Assembly (NCBI GenBank): GCA_002352705.1
Contig: DEIW01000081.1
Coordinates: 6,152-13,555 of the forward strand
DNA: 7,404 nucleotides
Direction of reading: 5' to 3'
Origin: Bacteroidales bacterium UBA2764
GTDB lineage: Bacteria; Bacteroidota; Bacteroidia; Bacteroidales; Paludibacteraceae
Made by a program: the position numbers and the translations under genes. Positions 6,426 to 7,404 of this stretch are shown here, one piece after another. Positions within the stretch are counted from its first letter, which is position 1. Every line of letters begins with the position of its first letter. The notes beneath the pieces are model-generated. The model did no database searches. It saw nothing but the letters and a program-made list of their open reading frames with translations, and had not been told where the DNA came from.

Positions 6426-7390
6426 GAATTAACGTTTCGTAGATATTTGTCCATAGTGCCTAAGGCGATTAGTCTCTCACGTGCTGAATTCCGGAATTGG
6501 TCTGTAAACTCGTGCGCGTGAGCGATGATTTGTTTGGCTTCCTCGGGGTGAGTGTTGTAATATGCAAGCTTTTCCTCCAAGTCGCTGAAGTCCGACTTAA
6601 TCTCTATATAGTGGTAGCCGGGAATGAGAGTGCCTTCCATAAACCATGTCTCACAACTGGGTTTGGGCATTACGGCAATAGAGTTGCTGGACATCACCCA
6701 TTTGAGATTGCTGGCTACGTCATTTCCCTCCAATGCCATGATATACCGGTATTCCAGATGTTCGCGTATCGTCTTTTTCTCCGTCTGCCATTCTTGAGGA
6801 ACTGTTCCCGGACGGCTGACGTCCCCGCAATCGCATACCTTACTGCCAAAATACATACGCATGAAATCCAGACGGGACTGCTTGCCTGCCGCTTTGCCGC
6901 GGAAGATAGCCATGGGCTTCTTGTCTTCCCATCGCAGCGGATCATCCACGAAAATGAAATGCCGTACCTTGTCCATCTTCAGCAGCGTACTGTTACGTAC
7001 GTCCTCCGTTAACGGACGGCTTTTGACAATAGATGGCACTGCCGGCACGTAGGTGATATCTCCCGGCAGCAACGCCCACCGTAGGGAGGGGGCAAAATAA
7101 CGCGTTATTTCCCTGCTGTCGAAATAATATACTTTTTGTTTCCGGGGTATACGCTGTTCGCCGATGGTGGGATACGTCTCCGGCAAAGCACATGGCGTAT
7201 CCAAACGGCAGTAATAATCTATCCTTTTGCGTATATATGCTTTGTCTTCACGTTGCGTTATCTGTGTTAGCAGACTCTTCAGTTGTGCGCGCCATACGAA
7301 AGAGGGAACGAGCAGCGAAGAGTAGCCACGCAGGTAATAAGCGAATTTGGAGTTCTTTCCGCTATTCAATATGTAGCGCAGTTCCATCAT
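6422..7390 (-). CDS. GT90 family glycosyltransferase (CAP10/LpsA-like LPS glycosyltransferase)
   Basis: Family 90 glycosyltransferase (CAP10 domain), 322 residues, the usual bacterial length. Bacterial members such as LpsA add sugars (glucose, galactose or xylose types) to the LPS core; the sugar here is not predictable. Visible motifs are the AIFRGKAAGKQSR nucleotide-sugar segment (161-173, Arg164 and Arg173) and the very typical EGNDVASNLKWVMSSNSI block (221-238), followed by MPKPSCETWFMEG (241-253) and GYHYIEIKSDFSDLEEKL (258-275). The N-terminus carries a hydrophobic, aromatic patch (about 16-33) that could rest on the membrane. The start is chosen at the first of two adjacent ATGs (7390); an in-frame TGA lies only nine bases further upstream, so no longer start is possible. 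The short space to the right edge (7391-7404) holds no recognisable promoter, and the gene may be internal to a longer minus-strand operon. It overlaps the kinase gene by four bases. Confidence 0.88.
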   Translation of the reverse strand: MMELRYILNSGKNSKFAYYLRGYSSLLVPSFVWRAQLKSLLTQITQREDKAYIRKRIDYYCRLDTPCALPETYPTIGEQRIPRKQKVYYFDSREITRYFAPSLRWALLPGDITYVPAVPSIVKSRPLTEDVRNSTLLKMDKVRHFIFVDDPLRWEDKKPMAIFRGKAAGKQSRLDFMRMYFGSKVCDCGDVSRPGTVPQEWQTEKKTIREHLEYRYIMALEGNDVASNLKWVMSSNSIAVMPKPSCETWFMEGTLIPGYHYIEIKSDFSDLEEKLAYYNTHPEEAKQIIAHAHEFTDQFRNSARERLIALGTMDKYLRNVNS

Positions 7391-7404
7391 TCCATCAATT
7401 CATC

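Noticed and set aside
6486..6497. AATTCCGGAATT and TCCGTTAACGGA-type 12-base palindromes in the GT90 gene
   Set aside because: Palindromes of 12 bases are expected by chance in a window of this size, and these lie within conserved coding sequence.
6497..7012. 171-codon open frame on the plus strand opposite the GT90 gene
   Set aside because: The GT90 motifs lie on the minus strand; the plus-strand translation shows no known family pattern.

Overview
The window looks like chromosomal DNA of a Bacteroidales bacterium (Bacteroides, Parabacteroides or Prevotella type). The basis is the kind of genes present, moderate G+C, starts preceded by A/T-rich sequence with no Shine-Dalgarno motif, and a TonB-receptor-like outer-membrane barrel. 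The genus cannot be fixed from the sequence alone. Coding density is almost complete: six protein genes, no gap longer than 9 bases between them, and no RNA gene, insertion sequence, CRISPR array or intergenic terminator.

Left half, plus strand: an outer-membrane beta-barrel protein related to TonB-dependent receptors (start lies upstream of the window; stop at 2306) is followed after 5 bases by a GT4 glycosyltransferase (2312-3409). That gene overlaps a second GT4 glycosyltransferase (3397-4443) by 13 bases. The tight packing suggests one transcript.

Right half, minus strand, read right to left: a GT90 (CAP10/LpsA-type) glycosyltransferase (7390-6422), a WaaP/KdkA-type lipopolysaccharide kinase (6425-5706, sharing ATGA with the gene before it) and a multispanning O-antigen ligase/polymerase (5696-4371). 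This is a compact lipopolysaccharide core-finishing operon. One enzyme adds a sugar, one phosphorylates Kdo or heptose, and one transfers or polymerises glycan in the periplasm. It may continue upstream, beyond the right edge.

The two transcription units converge and overlap tail to tail by 73 bases (4371-4443). The entire hydrophilic tail of the ligase after its last membrane helix is encoded opposite the end of the second GT4 gene. The two GT4 enzymes could build the outer core or another surface glycan that the ligase operon attaches to lipid A-core. This is inference from neighbourhood. The part played by the outer-membrane barrel is unknown. I see no clearly new defence or mobile system here; the most unusual points are the nested convergent gene ends and the barrel-plus-glycosyltransferase unit.
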